A stretch of 7,946 bases of DNA, from contig CANRPG010000081.1 in NCBI GenBank assembly GCA_947632425.1, positions 1 to 7,946 on the forward strand, read 5' to 3'. Origin of the DNA: an uncultured Clostridia bacterium. Its GTDB lineage: Bacteria > Bacillota > Clostridia > Oscillospirales > Ruminococcaceae. The position numbers and the translations under genes are program-made. The notes under the pieces were generated by a model. The model made no database searches and was not told where the DNA came from. It saw only the letters and a program-made list of their open reading frames with translations. Shown here piece after piece: positions 5,874 through 7,946 of the stretch; the stretch's first letter is position 1; every line of letters starts with the position of its first letter.

Positions 5874-7430
5874 TTATTCCGCCCCTTTTCCTATCATTTC
5901 TTTGTACCTTTCCATAAACTTTTCAAAGCCTGCTTTTCCCTCATCTTTGGGGTATTTTATAACAGCTTCACTGCCCTTGAATACCGCTTCGTCCAGCCAG
6001 TCTGCAAGTGAAATTTCTTTGCCCTGCGCGGTGTATCTCGCTAAAATAGCCATGCCCCAAGCGCCGCCCTCACCTGCGGTCTGTGATACCGCCACAGGGG
6101 TATTCAAACCATCAGCTAAAAACTGCTGCGCCGCACCTGCCGCCTTGAACAGCCCACCGTGACCGTTAAACAGCTTCGCGCTTATGTTCTCTTTTTTTGT
6201 AAGAATATCATTACCCATTTTCAGTGCCGCCAACGCCGCGTATATCTGCGCGCGGAAAAATGTGCCGATGTCTGCCCTGCTGCCGCTCTCTCTGGTGTAT
6301 GCAGGTCTGCCGCCGTATACATTCGCAACAGGCTCGTCAGAAATAAAGTTAAACGCCGTAATACCTGCGCAGTCGGCAGCCGCTTCAATAGCTTTTGTGT
6401 ACAAAATTTCGTACAGCTGCGATTTCGTAATATCGCTTCCCAACATCTTTGCAAACTCCCCGAACATCTTCACCCAGAAGTCTACCTCGCCGCAGCAGTT
6501 GTTGCAGTGTACCATCGCGACCGGCTTTCCGTCAGGCGTAGTCACAACATCTATCTCAGGGTAACAGCCTTTCAAAGGCTTTTCCAAAACCAGCATCGAG
6601 AATACCGAAGTCCCTGCTGAAACATTCCCCGTGCCGCTGCGTACCGAGTTTGTCGCCGCCATGCCCGTGCCTGCATCACCCTCGGGCGGACAAAATACCA
6701 CACCTTCGCGCAGCGTGCCGCTCTCGTCCAAAAATGCCGCTCCCTCTCTTGTAAGAACACCGCACTTCTCCCCTGCCTGCATAGGCTGTGGCAGCAGCTG
6801 AGCAAGCGGCTTTTCAAAACCGTGCTCTTTAAAAAGCTTTTCTACCTTTTCTGTATATTCTTTGTCGTAGTTTTTGCCACCGCTGCCTATCGGGAACATA
6901 CCCGAAGCATCGCCAATGCCTGCCGCCCTTACGCCCGTCAGAAGCTGATGAACATATACCGCCAGAGTGCTGATGTACGCTATATCACATACGTGACTTT
7001 CTTTGTCAAGTATCGCTTGATACAGATGAGATATGCTCCACCTCTGCGGTATGTTAAACCCAAGCAGCTGTGTCAGCTGACCTGCCGCTGTCGCAGTGTT
7101 GGTGTTGCGCCACGTCCTGAACGGCACAAGCAGTTTTCCACTTTTGTCAAACGCCATGTAACCGTGCATCATCGCCGAAATTCCCATAGCCCCGAAAGTG
7201 TCCGGTCTCGCCCCGTATTTTTCGTATACCTTGTCAGCCAAGTCTTTGTAACAGCCTTTCACAGCCGCGTGTATGTCGCCAAGCGAGTACGTCCATAAAC
7301 CGTTTTCCAGTCGGTTTTCCCATTCGTACTCACCCACAGCTAAAACATCGCTGCTATTGTCTGTAAGTACCGCCTTTACCCTCGTCGAGCCAAGCTCCAG
7401 CCCTAAATAAGTATCTTTAAAATCTATCAT
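5874..7430 (-). CDS. araB: FGGY-family carbohydrate kinase, probable L-ribulokinase
   Basis: This is a 518-residue sugar kinase of the FGGY/ASKHA fold, predicted to phosphorylate L-ribulose to L-ribulose 5-phosphate with ATP in the cytoplasm. The N-terminal phosphate-1 loop LGLELGSTRVKA is at residues 9-20. The catalytic aspartate is D252 in PPEGDAGTGM. The phosphate-2 motif TGNVSAGTSVF is at 267-277, and the ATP/adenosine region has FNGHGGLFKAAG (about 421-432) and GEGGAWGMA (453-461). The protein resembles the roughly 530-residue ribulokinase type of Bacteroides and Clostridia rather than E. coli AraB, and automated pipelines often label it xylulokinase. The araD gene directly downstream, with no gap, favours ribulokinase. 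The start is the ATG at 7430, which has AAGGGG six bases upstream. A GTG at 7487 would add 19 residues but has no ribosome site and would place the terminator hairpin inside the gene. The family is certain; the substrate is inferred from context. Confidence 0.88.
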   Translation of the reverse strand: MIDFKDTYLGLELGSTRVKAVLTDNSSDVLAVGEYEWENRLENGLWTYSLGDIHAAVKGCYKDLADKVYEKYGARPDTFGAMGISAMMHGYMAFDKSGKLLVPFRTWRNTNTATAAGQLTQLLGFNIPQRWSISHLYQAILDKESHVCDIAYISTLAVYVHQLLTGVRAAGIGDASGMFPIGSGGKNYDKEYTEKVEKLFKEHGFEKPLAQLLPQPMQAGEKCGVLTREGAAFLDESGTLREGVVFCPPEGDAGTGMAATNSVRSGTGNVSAGTSVFSMLVLEKPLKGCYPEIDVVTTPDGKPVAMVHCNNCCGEVDFWVKMFGEFAKMLGSDITKSQLYEILYTKAIEAAADCAGITAFNFISDEPVANVYGGRPAYTRESGSRADIGTFFRAQIYAALAALKMGNDILTKKENISAKLFNGHGGLFKAAGAAQQFLADGLNTPVAVSQTAGEGGAWGMAILARYTAQGKEISLADWLDEAVFKGSEAVIKYPKDEGKAGFEKFMERYKEMIGKGAE

Positions 7431-7459
7431 AATGCGCCCCTTACCAAAAACGGCGCACT
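7431..7459 (-). promoter_or_regulatory. Kinase ribosome-binding site with possible SD-sequestering alternative helix
   Basis: The kinase Shine-Dalgarno is AAGGGG at 7437-7442, six bases before the ATG at 7430. The 3' arm of the upstream terminator (AGTGCGCC, 7452-7459) can pair over 8 bp, with one G-U pair, with GGCGCATT (7431-7438), which includes part of the SD. The loop would be 13 nt. The terminator and this helix are mutually exclusive because they share an arm. The SD call is firm; a regulatory role for the helix is inference. Confidence 0.45.
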
Positions 7460-7469
7460 TAGTACGCCG
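7446..7469 (-). terminator. Intrinsic terminator after metY
   Basis: On the minus strand an 8-bp stem is formed by CGGCGTAC and GTGCGCCG around a TAA triloop. It contains one G-U pair and is followed at once by TTTTT; an A-rich stretch precedes the stem. It lies 15 bp past the metY stop and upstream of the kinase start, so it should end the metY transcript. Its 3' arm can also pair with the kinase ribosome-binding region, which is listed separately. Confidence 0.8.
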
Positions 7470-7483
7470 AATTTGTTTTTGTA

Positions 7484-7946
7484 TCACATATTTCTTACCG
7501 CTTCAAATCCCTTGTCAATGTCGGCAATAATGTCCTCAACATTTTCAATACCAACCGAGAAGCGAATAAGTCCGCCGTCAATGCCTGCCGCAACGAGCTG
7601 CTCGTCCGTTAGCTGCCTGTGAGTAGCAGAAGCAGGGTGCAAAACGCAGGTGCGAATGTCAGCCACGTGTACTTCATTTGAGGCAAGTTTCAGACTGTCC
7701 ATAAACTTAACAGCAGCAGGCCTGCCGCCCTTTATCGAGAACGATATAACACCGCTCGTGCCAAGCGGCAGATACTTCTTTGCAAGCTCGTGCTCCTTGC
7801 TGCTCTCTAAAGCCGGGTATGTAACAAACTCAGCCATGCCGCTGTCTTCTATGTATTTAGCAACTATGAGAGCGTTCTCGCAGTATCTCTTCATTCTCAC
7901 CGCAAGCGTTTCCAGCCCGAGATTTAAAAGGAACGACGAGTTCGCC
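7484..7946 (-). CDS. metY: O-acetylhomoserine sulfhydrylase-type PLP enzyme, C-terminal part (5' end outside window)
   Basis: The frame runs open to the right edge; 153 C-terminal residues are visible, beginning ANSSFLLNLGLETL and ending VRNM with a TGA stop. This is the C-terminal domain of the Cys/Met-metabolism PLP-dependent family. Family signatures are LGLETLAVRMKRYCENA, the segment VLHPASATHRQL, and RFSVGIENVEDIIADI near the end, where the Arg is the usual substrate-carboxylate contact. This wording fits O-acetyl-L-homoserine sulfhydrylase (homocysteine from O-acetylhomoserine and sulfide) better than cystathionine synthases or lyases, but the PLP lysine and most of the active site lie outside the window, so close paralogues are possible. 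An internal GTG at 7900 is only a codon within the gene, not a start. The gene ends at an intrinsic terminator 15 bp downstream of its stop, so it is probably a separate transcription unit from the sugar genes. Confidence 0.9.
   Translation of the reverse strand, partial: ANSSFLLNLGLETLAVRMKRYCENALIVAKYIEDSGMAEFVTYPALESSKEHELAKKYLPLGTSGVISFSIKGGRPAAVKFMDSLKLASNEVHVADIRTCVLHPASATHRQLTDEQLVAAGIDGGLIRFSVGIENVEDIIADIDKGFEAVRNM

Noticed and set aside
7431..7487. GTG start at 7487 extending the kinase by 19 residues
   Set aside because: There is no ribosome site for it, it would place the terminator inside the coding sequence, and FGGY kinases normally begin shortly before the LGLELGS motif, as from the ATG at 7430.
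7490..7518. TTGACA with a 17-bp spaced AGAAAT as a kinase promoter
   Set aside because: The -35 is perfect, but the -10 matches at only 3 of 6 positions, and the TTGACA encodes conserved metY residues, so it is not listed as a promoter.

Overview
The window looks like chromosomal DNA of a Gram-positive gut or rumen Clostridia member, most plausibly Ruminococcus or a close relative (Oscillospiraceae). The grounds are moderate GC, purine-rich AGGAGG-type ribosome sites, a sigma-A-like promoter, a lipoprotein with a long Thr/Ser-rich linker of the kind common in ruminococcal surface proteins, and an arabinose kinase of the Bacteroides/Clostridia type. This is an inference from protein style; no rRNA or other marker gene is present. 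All seven genes lie on the minus strand, so the reading order runs from right to left. I saw no mobile element, CRISPR array or tRNA.

Right part (7946-3521). The 3' end of an O-acetylhomoserine sulfhydrylase-type gene (metY) enters from the right edge and ends at a good intrinsic terminator. After a 53-bp gap comes a tightly packed set of four genes: an FGGY sugar kinase (probable L-ribulokinase), L-ribulose-5-phosphate 4-epimerase (araD), a nitrilase-superfamily amidohydrolase of unknown substrate, and a short biotin-protein ligase (birA). They are separated by 0 bp, a 14-bp overlap and 1 bp. A second intrinsic terminator, whose hairpin begins on the last base of the birA stop codon, closes the set. 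Kinase and epimerase perform the last two steps from L-ribulose to D-xylulose 5-phosphate. The isomerase araA, transporters and regulator are not in the window.

Middle (3549-3061). This 489-bp stretch has no credible gene. It holds two imperfect direct copies of a roughly 126-bp element (170-bp period), then three TTACA direct repeats about one helical turn apart, then a near-consensus promoter (TTGACA, 17 bp, TATGAT) that drives the left pair of genes.

Left part (3060-1). A lipoprotein with a Thr-rich linker and a transglutaminase-like domain is followed 20 bp later by a CCA-adding tRNA nucleotidyltransferase with an HD domain and a TTG start. The last 160 bp are AT-rich and noncoding, with a possible promoter for a gene beyond the left edge.

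Most of the window is ordinary metabolism. The features most worth a second look are the duplicated intergenic element, and a gap hairpin between metY and the kinase whose 3' arm could instead pair over the kinase ribosome-binding site. I found no clear evidence of a new multi-gene system.
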